A stretch of DNA of 64,000 bases from Coriobacteriaceae bacterium. GTDB taxonomy: Bacteria > Actinomycetota > Coriobacteriia > Coriobacteriales > Coriobacteriaceae. Below, piece by piece: positions 17,588 through 25,617 of the stretch (position 1 is the first letter of the stretch; every line of letters begins with the position of its first letter). The notes under the pieces were generated by a model, which saw only the letters and a list, made by a program, of their open reading frames with translations, had not been told where the DNA came from and did not search any database. The translations under genes and the position numbers were made by a program. The DNA is taken from contig CABIZD010000003.1 of NCBI GenBank assembly GCA_902363125.1, positions 124,001 through 188,000 of the forward strand. The letters run 5' to 3'.

Positions 17588-17747
17588 GGACCGGCTGGGC
17601 ATGTGTGCATCGGGTGGTATCTAAGTTGAGATACCACTTCTGGTATATCAGCTTGCGCTTGCGTGAGTACAATACTCGAACGTTATACGTCTCAGCGCCC
17701 CCTGTGCGTGGACGTCTTGCAGTCACGCGAACGAAGGGATTTATCCT

Positions 17748-19595
17748 ATGTGCGGAATTGTCGGCTACACCGGCTCTGATATTGCAAAGAACATCCTGGT
17801 CACGGGCCTCAAGCGTATGGAGTATCGCGGCTATGACTCCTCGGGCGTCGCGCTCGAGGTGGGTGAGGGCGCCGCGGCGCACCTCGACGTCATCCGCCGC
17901 GTGGGCAAGGTCGCGGGCCTGGAGAGCGAGCTTTCCAACATCGACAGCGACGCTACCTGCGGTATCGGCCACACCCGTTGGGCCACCCACGGCAAGCCCT
18001 CCGTCGTTAACGCCCATCCCCACACCAGCTGCGACGGTCGTATCGCCATCGTCCACAACGGCATCATCGAGAACTTCGCCGAGCTGCGCGAAGAGCTGGA
18101 GGGCCGCGGCCACCACTTTAAGAGCGAGACCGATACCGAGGTCTTCGCGCATCTGATCGAAGAGGCTTATGCCGAGACGCACGACCTGATGGCCTCCGTG
18201 CGCGAGGCTTGCACCCACGTGGTCGGTGCCTATGGTCTGGCCGCCGTGTGCGCTGACGAGCCCGGCGTGATCGCCGTGGCGCGCAAGGACTCCCCGATTG
18301 TGGTCGGCGTGGGCGAGACCGGCTCCTACGTTGCCTCCGACGTGATCGCGCTTATCGATGCCACTCGCGATGTCGTGGTGCTCGAGGACGGTCAGTTTGC
18401 CAAGCTCACGCCCGCGGGCGTCGAGTACACCGACGAGGCCGGCAACGTCATCGAGCCCAAGGTCACCCACATCGACTGGGACCTGGACATGGCAGAAAAG
18501 GGCGGTTATCCCGACTTTATGCTCAAGGAAATCCACGAGCAGCCGCGCGTCGTGCGCGATACGCTGGTGGGCCGTATGACCCCCGCCGGCGAGCTCGATA
18601 TCGACGAGCTGGGCCTGTCCCTCGAGGAACTCAACGACATCGACCGCGTCTACGTGATCGCTTGCGGCACTAGCTATCACGCTGGCCTCATCGCCAAGAA
18701 CCTTATTGAGGGCTGGGCTCGCATCCCCACCGAGGTTGAGGCGGCCAGCGAGTTCCGCTATCGCAATCCCATCATCACGCCGACGACGCTTGTCGTGGCT
18801 GTGTCCCAGTCGGGCGAGACGGCCGACACCCTTGCCGCCATTCGCGACGCGCGCATCAAGGGCGCCAAGGTCTTCGGCATCACCAACGTGGTGGGCAGCC
18901 CGGTGGCGCGTGAGAGCGACGGCGTCATCTACACCAAGGCCAACAAGGAGATCGCGGTCGCCTCGACCAAGAGCTTTATCGGTCAGGTCGTGAGCCTTAC
19001 GCTGCTGGCTCTGCTGCTGGCGCAGGTTAAGTACCGTCTGACCACCAAGCAGGCGCGCATGCTGTTCCGCGAGCTTTCCGATACGGCCGAGCAGATCCAG
19101 TGGATTTTGGATACCCAGACCGAGGCCGTTCATGAGGCCGCCCTGCTGTGCAAGGACGCGCAGTCGGCGCTGTTCGTGGGCCGTGGCATGGGTGCCGCTA
19201 TTTCCTACGAGGGTGCGCTCAAGCTCAAGGAGGTCAGCTACCTGCACGCCGAGGCCTACGCCGCCGGTGAGATGAAGCACGGCCCCATTGCCCTGATCGA
19301 CCCGGGCTTCCCTGTCATCGCTGTGGCCACCAAGAGTGCCACCTACGACAAGACCGTGTCGAACCTCATGGAGTGCAAGGCGCGTGGCGCCAAGGTCATC
19401 GTCGTTGCCACCGAGGGTGACGAGGAGATCAACAAGATTGCCGATTGCATCATCCGCGTGCCGGCCGTCCGCGACGTGTTCAGCCCCATCACCGCGAGCG
19501 TCCCGCTGCAGCTGCTCGCCCGCGAGGTCGCCATCCTGCGCGGTTGCGACGTTGACCAACCTCGTAACCTGGCGAAAAGCGTTACTGTCGAGTAG
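17748..19595 (+). CDS. glmS: Glutamine--fructose-6-phosphate aminotransferase (isomerizing)
   Basis: 615 residues, the normal length. Starts MCGIVGYTG with the N-terminal nucleophile Cys (after Met removal) of class II glutamine amidotransferases; the glutaminase domain covers about 1-230. Two SIS sugar-isomerase domains follow (CGTSYHAGLIAK and SQSGETADTLAAI; VGRGMGAAISYEGALKLKE), ending DQPRNLAKSVTVE as in all GlmS proteins. It makes glucosamine-6-phosphate from fructose-6-phosphate and glutamine, the entry to peptidoglycan amino sugars. Monocistronic with its own terminator. Confidence 0.98.
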   Translation: MCGIVGYTGSDIAKNILVTGLKRMEYRGYDSSGVALEVGEGAAAHLDVIRRVGKVAGLESELSNIDSDATCGIGHTRWATHGKPSVVNAHPHTSCDGRIAIVHNGIIENFAELREELEGRGHHFKSETDTEVFAHLIEEAYAETHDLMASVREACTHVVGAYGLAAVCADEPGVIAVARKDSPIVVGVGETGSYVASDVIALIDATRDVVVLEDGQFAKLTPAGVEYTDEAGNVIEPKVTHIDWDLDMAEKGGYPDFMLKEIHEQPRVVRDTLVGRMTPAGELDIDELGLSLEELNDIDRVYVIACGTSYHAGLIAKNLIEGWARIPTEVEAASEFRYRNPIITPTTLVVAVSQSGETADTLAAIRDARIKGAKVFGITNVVGSPVARESDGVIYTKANKEIAVASTKSFIGQVVSLTLLALLLAQVKYRLTTKQARMLFRELSDTAEQIQWILDTQTEAVHEAALLCKDAQSALFVGRGMGAAISYEGALKLKEVSYLHAEAYAAGEMKHGPIALIDPGFPVIAVATKSATYDKTVSNLMECKARGAKVIVVATEGDEEINKIADCIIRVPAVRDVFSPITASVPLQLLAREVAILRGCDVDQPRNLAKSVTVE

Positions 19596-19618
19596 TTGGT
19601 TCCGCCGTTCTAACGACC

Positions 19619-19660
19619 AAGGCCCGGCTCCGCGTCATCAGACGGAGCCGGGCCTTTTTG
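19619..19660 (+). terminator. glmS terminator
   Basis: A perfect 14-bp stem (AAGGCCCGGCTCCG / CGGAGCCGGGCCTT) and T5. A half copy of the GCCGTT repeat lies just before it at 19599-19616. Confidence 0.93.
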
Positions 19661-19667
19661 TACGGAG

Positions 19668-19707
19668 AAACCAGCACAAAGGTGCCTGTCCCCTTTGTGG
19701 TGGTTTT
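19668..19707 (+). repeat. REP-like repeat, CCACAAAGG family, copy 2
   Basis: AAACCAGCACAAAGGTGCCT through GTCCCCTTTGTGGTGGTTTT, directly after the glmS terminator. Only one position in the 12-bp arms differs from a perfect dyad. Confidence 0.8.
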
Positions 19708-19713
19708 GGCAGG

Positions 19714-20445
19714 TTAGCGGAGCTTGCTGGTCTCGAAGTACTCGGGGAACTGGTCCAGAACCTCGGTTTGGTTGCGGAACATCATGTGCAGGTGCTTGCT
19801 GACCAAAAAGCTCGCTTCGATGGGGTCGCGACCGGCGATAGCGCGGCGAATCTGCTTGTGCTCGTTCACGATGTCCTGATTGTCGAGAACCTGCGTGGCG
19901 GCGCGCAGCCAGCGGAAGCGCTCCAGGTCGGCATTGGTCTCTTCGAGCCACGACCACACGGTGCTGCGACATGCGATGCTAAAAATCATGTGATGCATGA
20001 GGTTGTCGCTCAAAAAGAAGCCGATGCGATCCTCTTCGGCCATGGCCTTTTCCTGCAGCACGATGGCGCGGTCGAGCTGCTCGATGCCGGTCGACGTGGC
20101 GCGCGCACAGCACTCCACAATCACCTGCTTTTCCAGATGCTCGCGGATGTAACAGGCACTCTCGGCAAGGGTGAGGTTGATGGGTGAGACGTAGGTGCCG
20201 CTCTGGGGCACGGTGCGCACCAGGCCTTCCTGCGCCAAGCGAACCAAAGCCTCGCGCACGGGCGTGCGACCCATATCCAGGTCGTCGCAAAGTTGCTTGA
20301 CGCCCAGCTTTTCGCCCGGCTTGTAGTCCAGGTAGACGATTTTGCGTCGAATGGTGTGGTAGGACTGGTCCTGTAGGCTCGTTTCCTGCTCGCCGACGTG
20401 CATCGATTCTTCCATAGCGCCTCGCAACTGTTCTATCAAACTCAT
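19714..20445 (-). CDS. GntR-family regulator with FCD-type ligand domain
   Basis: 243 residues. The N-terminal winged helix contains YKPGEKLGVKQLCDDLDMG and RTPVREALVRLAQEGLV, the GntR signature. The all-helical C-terminal part (HHMIFSIACRS, LVSKHLHMMF) fits the FCD subfamily that senses carboxylic acids. It diverges from the YeiH-type exporter gene, 163 bp away, and may control it. ATG 20445 follows a poor ribosome binding site; ATG 20418 or 20403 are alternatives. Confidence 0.88.
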   Translation of the reverse strand: MSLIEQLRGAMEESMHVGEQETSLQDQSYHTIRRKIVYLDYKPGEKLGVKQLCDDLDMGRTPVREALVRLAQEGLVRTVPQSGTYVSPINLTLAESACYIREHLEKQVIVECCARATSTGIEQLDRAIVLQEKAMAEEDRIGFFLSDNLMHHMIFSIACRSTVWSWLEETNADLERFRWLRAATQVLDNQDIVNEHKQIRRAIAGRDPIEASFLVSKHLHMMFRNQTEVLDQFPEYFETSKLR

Positions 20446-20608
20446 ATGTCAGTTGTTAATTATGCCGCGAATCAGCTTTCCGCGGTGGGTAATTCGGCTG
20501 TTGCCCAAGAACTATTGCGGCATCTTAGTCTTTGTTTACGCAAGGCTGCGCTCAATGTTGCCGTATCATAAGCCGTCGCAAACGTGAAAGAGAAAGAAGG
20601 AATCCCAT

Positions 20609-21643
20609 ATGCAACTGGCGAATATCGTACGCGAGCGCTGGAAGGGCGTCTTGTTCTGCCTGATCATCGCTATCCCCGCAACGCTGCTCGGCAAACAGAT
20701 TGAGGTGGTCGGTGGGCCGGTATTCGCCATCCTCTTCGGCATGGTTCTGGCGATCGTCTTTCCCAAGAATCATCGCGAACAGCTCGCCGCCGGTGTCACC
20801 TATACGTCTAAAAAAGTCTTGCAGTACGCGGTTATCCTGCTTGGCTTTGGCATGAACCTCTCCCAGATTCTGTCCAAGGGTGCCCAGTCGCTGCCGATTA
20901 TCGCGGCGACGATCTCGACCTCGCTTGTCATTGCCTTTGTACTCTGCCGCGTTATGAACGTGCCGGGCAAGATCGCGACGCTTGTGGGTGTGGGTTCGTC
21001 GATTTGCGGCGGTTCTGCCATCGCCGCGACAGCGCCCGTCATCGATGCCGACGATCGCGAGATTGCCCAGGCTATTTCGGTCATCTTCCTGTTTAACGTT
21101 ATCGCGGCGCTCGTGTTTCCGACGCTCGGTGGTATGCTCGGGCTGACCAACGAGGGCTTTGGCCTGTTTGCCGGCACCGCCATCAACGACACCTCGTCCG
21201 TAACGGCTGCGGCGAGCGCTTGGGACAGCATGCATCCCGGCGCCAATGTGCTCGAGAGCGCCACGGTGGTCAAGCTCACCAGGACACTGGCCATTATTCC
21301 CATCACGTTGGTCCTCGCATGCTGGCAGATGCATCTGGCGCGCAAGGCCGGCGGCGACGCCAAAAGCACGTTCTCGCTTAAACGCGCGTTTCCCATGTTT
21401 GTGCTGTTCTTTGTGCTGGCGAGCGTAATCACCACGGTGCTTCAGCTTCCCGTGTCCATCACGGCGCCCATCAAGGAGCTGTCGAAGTTCTTTATCGTGA
21501 TGGCCATGGCGGCTATTGGCTTTAATACCGATATCGTCGAGCTGGTCAAAAAGGGCGGCAAGCCCATCGCGCTGGGCTTTTGCTGCTGGATTGGCATTGC
21601 GTGCATGAGTTTGGGAATGCAGCACGTGCTGGGAATCTGGTAG
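20609..21643 (+). CDS. YeiH/UPF0324-family putative sulfate exporter
   Basis: 344 residues with about ten hydrophobic segments. Family marks are GVTYTSKKVLQYAVILLGFG, GVGSSICGGSAIAATAPVI and the AINDTSSVTAAAS stretch. The family is annotated as putative sulfate exporters (linked to taurine or sulfonate use in some bacteria), but the E. coli homologue has no firmly proven substrate. GAAAGAAGGAAT precedes the ATG. Divergent from the GntR-type regulator. Confidence 0.88.
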   Translation: MQLANIVRERWKGVLFCLIIAIPATLLGKQIEVVGGPVFAILFGMVLAIVFPKNHREQLAAGVTYTSKKVLQYAVILLGFGMNLSQILSKGAQSLPIIAATISTSLVIAFVLCRVMNVPGKIATLVGVGSSICGGSAIAATAPVIDADDREIAQAISVIFLFNVIAALVFPTLGGMLGLTNEGFGLFAGTAINDTSSVTAAASAWDSMHPGANVLESATVVKLTRTLAIIPITLVLACWQMHLARKAGGDAKSTFSLKRAFPMFVLFFVLASVITTVLQLPVSITAPIKELSKFFIVMAMAAIGFNTDIVELVKKGGKPIALGFCCWIGIACMSLGMQHVLGIW

Positions 21644-21689
21644 AGGAGTAGCTTATTTGCGTGCTGGTTGCTGGTGAGCGCATGCCTGC

Positions 21690-21767
21690 GGTGGAGCGAT
21701 AGGAGCTCTTGCGGGTATGGCTTGTCCGCAGGTTTATAAGTCCCGAAGAGCTCTTATCGCCCCGCCA
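21690..21767. repeat. Palindrome between the YeiH-type gene and the Fis-type regulator
   Basis: GCGATAGGAGCTCTT (21696-21710) pairs with AAGAGCTCTTATCGC (21746-21760) with one mismatch; flanking GGTGG and CCGCC lengthen the stem, and CGGG/CCCG inside extend it inward. No U-run, so it is not a simple terminator. Confidence 0.65.
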
Positions 21768-21909
21768 GGATGGCGATGCGGGGCAACTCCTATACTCGCA
21801 GGACGGCGCTTTCTGCCCTATAGTGTTTGGTGAGCAATATCGTTCAATTTTGAAACACTCGGTCGTGCGACCGTCGGCGGATGCACGTCGCCGCGGACAG
21901 GGGCAAATC

Positions 21910-23127
21910 ATGAATAGCGATGCCAAGCTGAACATCTTGACCGAGGCCCTGGCTGCTGCCGGGGCCTCGGCATTGGCAATCGATGCGCGTGGGGACGTCG
22001 TGATTTCGACCATGAATGACGCGGCGCTTGAGCGGGATGTGGCGGCTTTTGTCGCTGAGCGCCTCGACCGTATAGGAGACGGCGCGCGTCTGGTTATGGG
22101 GCGCGCGGGTACGCGCCTGAGCCTGACCGTTCGCCCCACCGACAAAGAGGGTGGGGGCCTTTGGGTCGTCGTGGTCCGCGAGGTGCGCGGCGCCGCGGCA
22201 CATGCGGGCATCGAGTGGCTCAACGCCGACGAAGTTGAGGCCCGCTACGAATCGAGCGCGTACGGCATCGTTGAGGGGGCGGCCTCGGTAGCTGCGCCGG
22301 TCGCCGAGAGCTACGCGCGCGGTGTGCCCCTTATGCTCGAGGGCGAGCTGGGAGCGGGTCAGATCGAGATCGCCAAGCGCCTCTATCTGGACGGTCCTTT
22401 TGCCGATCAACCCTTTGTTGCCGTTGCGCTCGATGAGCTTACCGATCGCGGTTGGCGCCACGTGCTCAAAAGCGCCGAATCGCCGTTGTTCCAAACGGGG
22501 CTGACACTTTGCATTGCGGGCTGGAATGCGGTTGGCCCCCAGCGCCTTCGCGAGCTCGTTTCCACGATGGCCGACACCGCGTTGGCGACGCGCTGCCATG
22601 TGGTGCTGACGGCGAATGACATGCCGGGCGGCAGCGAAAGCAATCAAGCCGCCTTTGTGACCGAGCGCTTCGCCTGTGCGGTGAGCGTGGCGCCGGCAAT
22701 CGTCGAGCAGGGAGCCGCGTCGACGAAGGTTGCGCGCTATTTGGAATATCTCGCTGGTGCATTTGGGACGGCAGCGCCCACGCTGTCTGCCGCGGCGACG
22801 AAGGCGCTCGATGCTTACCGCTGGCCGCGCAACTATCTGCAGCTCCGCGAGGTCTCGGAACGACTGTATATATTGGTGGGGACGGGCACGGTGGATCGCG
22901 CTGTGGCGGAGGAAGTACTAGCCCAAGAGGACGTGATTAAGACCGCAACCTTTGGCGCCCCGACACTCGAAAGCGACCTGTATATCCTGCGACCGTTGGC
23001 CGATACCGAGCGAGATATCGCGCATCTGGTTGTAGATCATCTCCACGGCAACCGAACCCGTGCGGCGGAGGTGCTGGGCATAAGCCGAACAACGCTGTGG
23101 CGCTTGCTGAAGGACGATGACCGTTGA
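21910..23127 (+). CDS. Fis-type HTH regulator with degenerate NtrC-like AAA domain
   Basis: 405 residues from ATG 21910, which follows CAGGGGC. An N-terminal sensor-like region (1-110) precedes a segment laid out like a sigma-54 activator AAA domain: LMLEGELGAGQIEIAKRLY stands where the Walker A loop GESGTGKE should be, and no GAFTGA loop or DE Walker B is seen. The C-terminus is a clean Fis-type helix-turn-helix (HGNRTRAAEVLGISRTTLWR). Without ATP hydrolysis or a sigma-54 contact loop it probably acts as an ordinary DNA-binding regulator. Target unknown. Confidence 0.8.
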   Translation: MNSDAKLNILTEALAAAGASALAIDARGDVVISTMNDAALERDVAAFVAERLDRIGDGARLVMGRAGTRLSLTVRPTDKEGGGLWVVVVREVRGAAAHAGIEWLNADEVEARYESSAYGIVEGAASVAAPVAESYARGVPLMLEGELGAGQIEIAKRLYLDGPFADQPFVAVALDELTDRGWRHVLKSAESPLFQTGLTLCIAGWNAVGPQRLRELVSTMADTALATRCHVVLTANDMPGGSESNQAAFVTERFACAVSVAPAIVEQGAASTKVARYLEYLAGAFGTAAPTLSAAATKALDAYRWPRNYLQLREVSERLYILVGTGTVDRAVAEEVLAQEDVIKTATFGAPTLESDLYILRPLADTERDIAHLVVDHLHGNRTRAAEVLGISRTTLWRLLKDDDR

Positions 23128-23211
23128 GCGAGGCGCCCGTGACCGCGCGCGACGCGTGTGCTACAGTCCAAAGCGTTACTGTTTCGATTTGGTTACGGCG
23201 TGCGGGGGCGT

Positions 23212-23787
23212 ATGGCTGAGACTACAAAACCGAGCCGCAGAAGGCGGAGCGCCGCACCGGTCAACCGACGCACGACATCGGTGACGTGGGGCAAACACGC
23301 CTCGGGGTTTGATGGTTCGTTCAAGCGCACTAAATACGGCTATCCTTCGGCAAGCGCCCGCTTGGCCATGCAGGCAGAGTCCTCGTTGTGGGGCCGCAAG
23401 TGCGTGGTGGGCTCAAAGCTCAAGCACGACGGCACGCTCGGTTACATCAGCCGCGGGGCGGCTCGTCGCAGCGGACTCAATCCGGCTGGTTGGCATCGTT
23501 ATGTTCCGATCGCGGTCGTCGTTGCAGTGATCGTCATCGCACTCGCTGCGCTTGGCTACGCCGGCGGCGGTGCCAACTTGGACGCGATGTTTAAATCGCC
23601 CGAGCTCGCGCATGCAGGCACAGAAATTGTCGAGGGCGCTCAGACCCAGACGGGCGTCGCGCCCCAGCGCGGTATCGTTGCGGCAGCCTCCACCATCGCC
23701 GATGCGCAAAAGGACGAGGGCGAACAAGGCGACGGCACCGAAACGACTCAAACGAACGAAACGACGACAACTCCATCGGCAAGATAA
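23212..23787 (+). CDS. Hypothetical single-pass membrane protein with basic N-terminus
   Basis: 191 residues from ATG 23212, just after GCGGGGGCGT. The first 95 residues are strongly basic (PSRRRRSAAPVNRR and several Lys/Arg/Gly patches) and contain no known domain. One membrane segment (VPIAVVVAVIVIALAALGYA) lies at about 102-121. The C-terminal 70 residues are a Thr/Glu/Gln-rich low-complexity tail. By the positive-inside rule the basic part would be cytoplasmic and the tail outside. I do not recognise the family. It lies 85 bases after the Fis-type regulator. Confidence 0.65.
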   Translation: MAETTKPSRRRRSAAPVNRRTTSVTWGKHASGFDGSFKRTKYGYPSASARLAMQAESSLWGRKCVVGSKLKHDGTLGYISRGAARRSGLNPAGWHRYVPIAVVVAVIVIALAALGYAGGGANLDAMFKSPELAHAGTEIVEGAQTQTGVAPQRGIVAAASTIADAQKDEGEQGDGTETTQTNETTTTPSAR

Positions 23788-23798
23788 GTTGCGAGCGG

Positions 23799-23825
23799 GT
23801 CCGCCGTTCGTTAGAACGGCGGAAC
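23799..23825. terminator. Palindrome between convergent genes
   Basis: GTCCGCCGTTC and GAACGGCGGAAC pair with a 4-base loop; member of the GCCGTT repeat family. It lies 11 bases after one stop codon and 3 before the other, so it may end transcription from both sides although U-runs are weak. Confidence 0.55.
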
Positions 23826-23828
23826 TAA

Positions 23829-24350
23829 TTACCTAACGTACACCACGTTGTCGCGGCGCGGCTTTGCCTCGGGTAGCGTGTCCTCGGCATAGCCCAGAAT
23901 GCAGTGACCGACACCGCGCAGGCTGCCGTCGGCGGGCAGGCCCCAGCTGGCCAGCAGCTCCAGGCCTTCGGGCGAGTCGAAGATCTCGTGTGCGCGATGA
24001 ATCCAGCACGAATCGACACCCAGTGCATAGGCGGCGTTGAGCAAGTTGCCCATGGCGAGCGAGCCGTCTTCCAGATGCGTGGGCACGCTGCGGTCGACCA
24101 GCACCACCACAACGGTCTTGGCGCCATAGAAGGGGTCGCCGTTGCTGCCCATGACCTGGGCGTTGAGCTGTGAGAGACGCTCGACGGTCGCGGGGTCGGT
24201 AACGGCGACAAACGTCACCGGCTGGCGGCCCATGCCGCTCGGTGCATATTGGCCGGCTTCGATAATACGTGCAAGCTTTTCGGCCTCGACGGGACGATCG
24301 CTGTATTTGCGGCAGCTGCGGCGGTGAATGAGTGCTTCGATAGTCTCCAT
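23829..24350 (-). CDS. Nitroreductase family protein
   Basis: 173 residues from ATG 24350, which follows AAGGAGACACC; the longer frame to 24446 lacks a site. The FMN-binding pattern HRRSCRKYSDRPV at the N-terminus, APSGMGRQPVTFVAV, and the C-terminal DSCWIHRAHE and CILGYAED segments fit the nitroreductase fold. FMN-dependent NAD(P)H reductions of nitro or quinone compounds are usual; the natural substrate is not predictable. Alone on its strand. Confidence 0.9.
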   Translation of the reverse strand: METIEALIHRRSCRKYSDRPVEAEKLARIIEAGQYAPSGMGRQPVTFVAVTDPATVERLSQLNAQVMGSNGDPFYGAKTVVVVLVDRSVPTHLEDGSLAMGNLLNAAYALGVDSCWIHRAHEIFDSPEGLELLASWGLPADGSLRGVGHCILGYAEDTLPEAKPRRDNVVYVR

Positions 24351-24644
24351 GGTGTCTCCTTGCGGTGGCGTTGCAGATGCCCCGTTCATACCCGTCGGGC
24401 TCAAACGGTAGACGGTCAATTGCCCGACCAAAAGGATAGATTCCAATTGGGAAAGTTGGTTTGCATAAAAGTACCTTCAGAATGTGACAAACAAATGGGA
24501 TGGTTAAACGTTTTATCCCGTCTACCCTGCGGTTTTTTACCACTTGCCTAAATGACGAACGCATAACCTCTGATAAAGGTTTTACTAAAGGAGTACCAAC
24601 GTTTATCAATGCGCCGTGGTGGCGCCGGGCCAGGAGGTAACATC

Positions 24645-24935
24645 ATGTTCCAGGCTGGAGATGTTGTCGAGACCGACTTCGAAGGATTTCTGAAGCTGCT
24701 GCGTTCTAAGACGCGCGCTTTTGTGACGATTGACGATCACGAGTACTACATCACGCACACCGATGGCTATTGGCGTGTTCAGGATTGCGAGGCCCTCAAC
24801 GACAAGGGCCACTTTACTGACTGCTCCGAGCTGGTCAACACGGTCTGCGAGGTCGTCGAGCTGCCGTGGATTGCCGGCAAGAGCCTGCATGACAGCTTCT
24901 CGGGCGCCACGGTCTATGAGGCCGTCGCCGCTTAA
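24645..24935 (+). CDS. Small conserved-looking hypothetical protein
   Basis: 96 residues with an excellent AGGAGGTAAC site before ATG 24645. Soluble, acidic, no signal peptide or membrane segment, three cysteines (ending in the DCSELVNTVCEVVELPW region). No family recognised. The strong translation signal and a terminator right after it make it a real gene. The 294 bases upstream, shared with the divergent nitroreductase, hold no other gene. Confidence 0.75.
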   Translation: MFQAGDVVETDFEGFLKLLRSKTRAFVTIDDHEYYITHTDGYWRVQDCEALNDKGHFTDCSELVNTVCEVVELPWIAGKSLHDSFSGATVYEAVAA

Positions 24936-24962
24936 CGGGCAATAAAACCCGATTTTCACGTT

Positions 24963-24999
24963 ACCGCTGGCGCTGCCCCCGCGCCGGCGGTCTTTTTCT
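24963..24999 (+). terminator. Terminator after the small hypothetical gene
   Basis: ACCGCTGGCGC / GCGCCGGCGGT stem with one imperfect pair, 7-base loop, then TCTTTTTCT. Confidence 0.85.
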
Positions 25000-25040
25000 G
25001 CCGATAGGCCATAAAAGTGCAAGCATTTGCGGAGAGCCTG

Positions 25041-25098
25041 TTGACGATAGTCAAAACTCGGACTAATCTAGAGATACAAAATTGGTCAAAAATCGGAC
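25041..25098 (+). promoter_or_regulatory. Promoter and MarR-type operator repeats
   Basis: TTGACG (25041-25046) and TAATCT (25064-25069) are separated by exactly 17 bases, a good sigma-A promoter. GTCAAAACTCGGAC (25050-25063) fills most of that spacer, and GTCAAAAATCGGAC (25085-25098) repeats it 35 bases on. The direct repeats are the obvious binding sites for the MarR protein encoded 19 bases downstream. Confidence 0.75.
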
Positions 25099-25116
25099 AA
25101 TCGAATGGTGGGATAG

Positions 25117-25617
25117 ATGAATAGTGCGGTTACGCTGGTCGACTTCGACCGGTTGCTCAATGGACTCGACCATATCTATTCGGAGTTCTCGCGCGCCTGC
25201 GGCCTTTCGGACTGCGCTTACTGGATGCTCGTCGATACCAGCACGGCGGGCGGCAGTATTGCCGTAAGCCGTCTGACAAGCGAATGGTTCTATAGCAAAC
25301 AGACCATCAATTCGGCAATTAAAACCTTGACGGCGCGGGACTTTGCAACGTTGGAGTTTGCCGAAGGCAGCCGTAAGAACAAGGTTGTGCGTTTGACCGA
25401 AGCGGGCATGCGGTTTGCCGAGCGTTATGCGCTGCCGGCACTCAAGGCCGAGCAGCGAGCCTTTGGCGCGCTTGAGCCGTGTGAGCAATGCGAAATCATG
25501 CGCCTAATCGGAAAATTTTCCCATGCGCTCGGCGATGAGTGCGATGCCTTTAAGCAGCATATCGCTGCCGAGAGCCAGGCCGAGAATCAAGGTGAGGGGG
25601 AGTCGTGCGACTGTTAA
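25117..25617 (+). CDS. MarR-family transcriptional regulator
   Basis: 166 residues. Winged-helix core YSKQTINSAIKTLTARDFATL and the wing around EGSRKNKVVRLTEAGMRFAE are typical for MarR. It overlaps the following ABC exporter gene by 13 bases, so the three genes form an operon. Likely repressor of its own operon, released by a compound exported by the pump (family knowledge plus context). GTGGGAT precedes the ATG. Confidence 0.92.
   Translation: MNSAVTLVDFDRLLNGLDHIYSEFSRACGLSDCAYWMLVDTSTAGGSIAVSRLTSEWFYSKQTINSAIKTLTARDFATLEFAEGSRKNKVVRLTEAGMRFAERYALPALKAEQRAFGALEPCEQCEIMRLIGKFSHALGDECDAFKQHIAAESQAENQGEGESCDC

Larger units (their letters stand above)
17436..17747. promoter_or_regulatory. Divergent region between lacI-type gene and glmS, with two REP elements
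   Basis: 312 bases. It contains REP-like copies at 17486-17534 and 17551-17587, a short dyad GGTATCT/AGATACC at 17614-17633 that could be an operator or leader hairpin, and a TACAAT -10-like hexamer near 17669. I see no glmS ribozyme core and no small gene. Confidence 0.5.

Noticed and set aside
17436..17747. glmS ribozyme in front of glmS
   Set aside because: I could not find the conserved ribozyme core or its pairing pattern; only a short dyad and REP elements are present.
17436..19559. N-terminal extension of the second LacI gene to more than 1000 residues
   Set aside because: The extension is antisense to glmS; the LacI domain starts at ATG 17435 with its own ribosome binding site.
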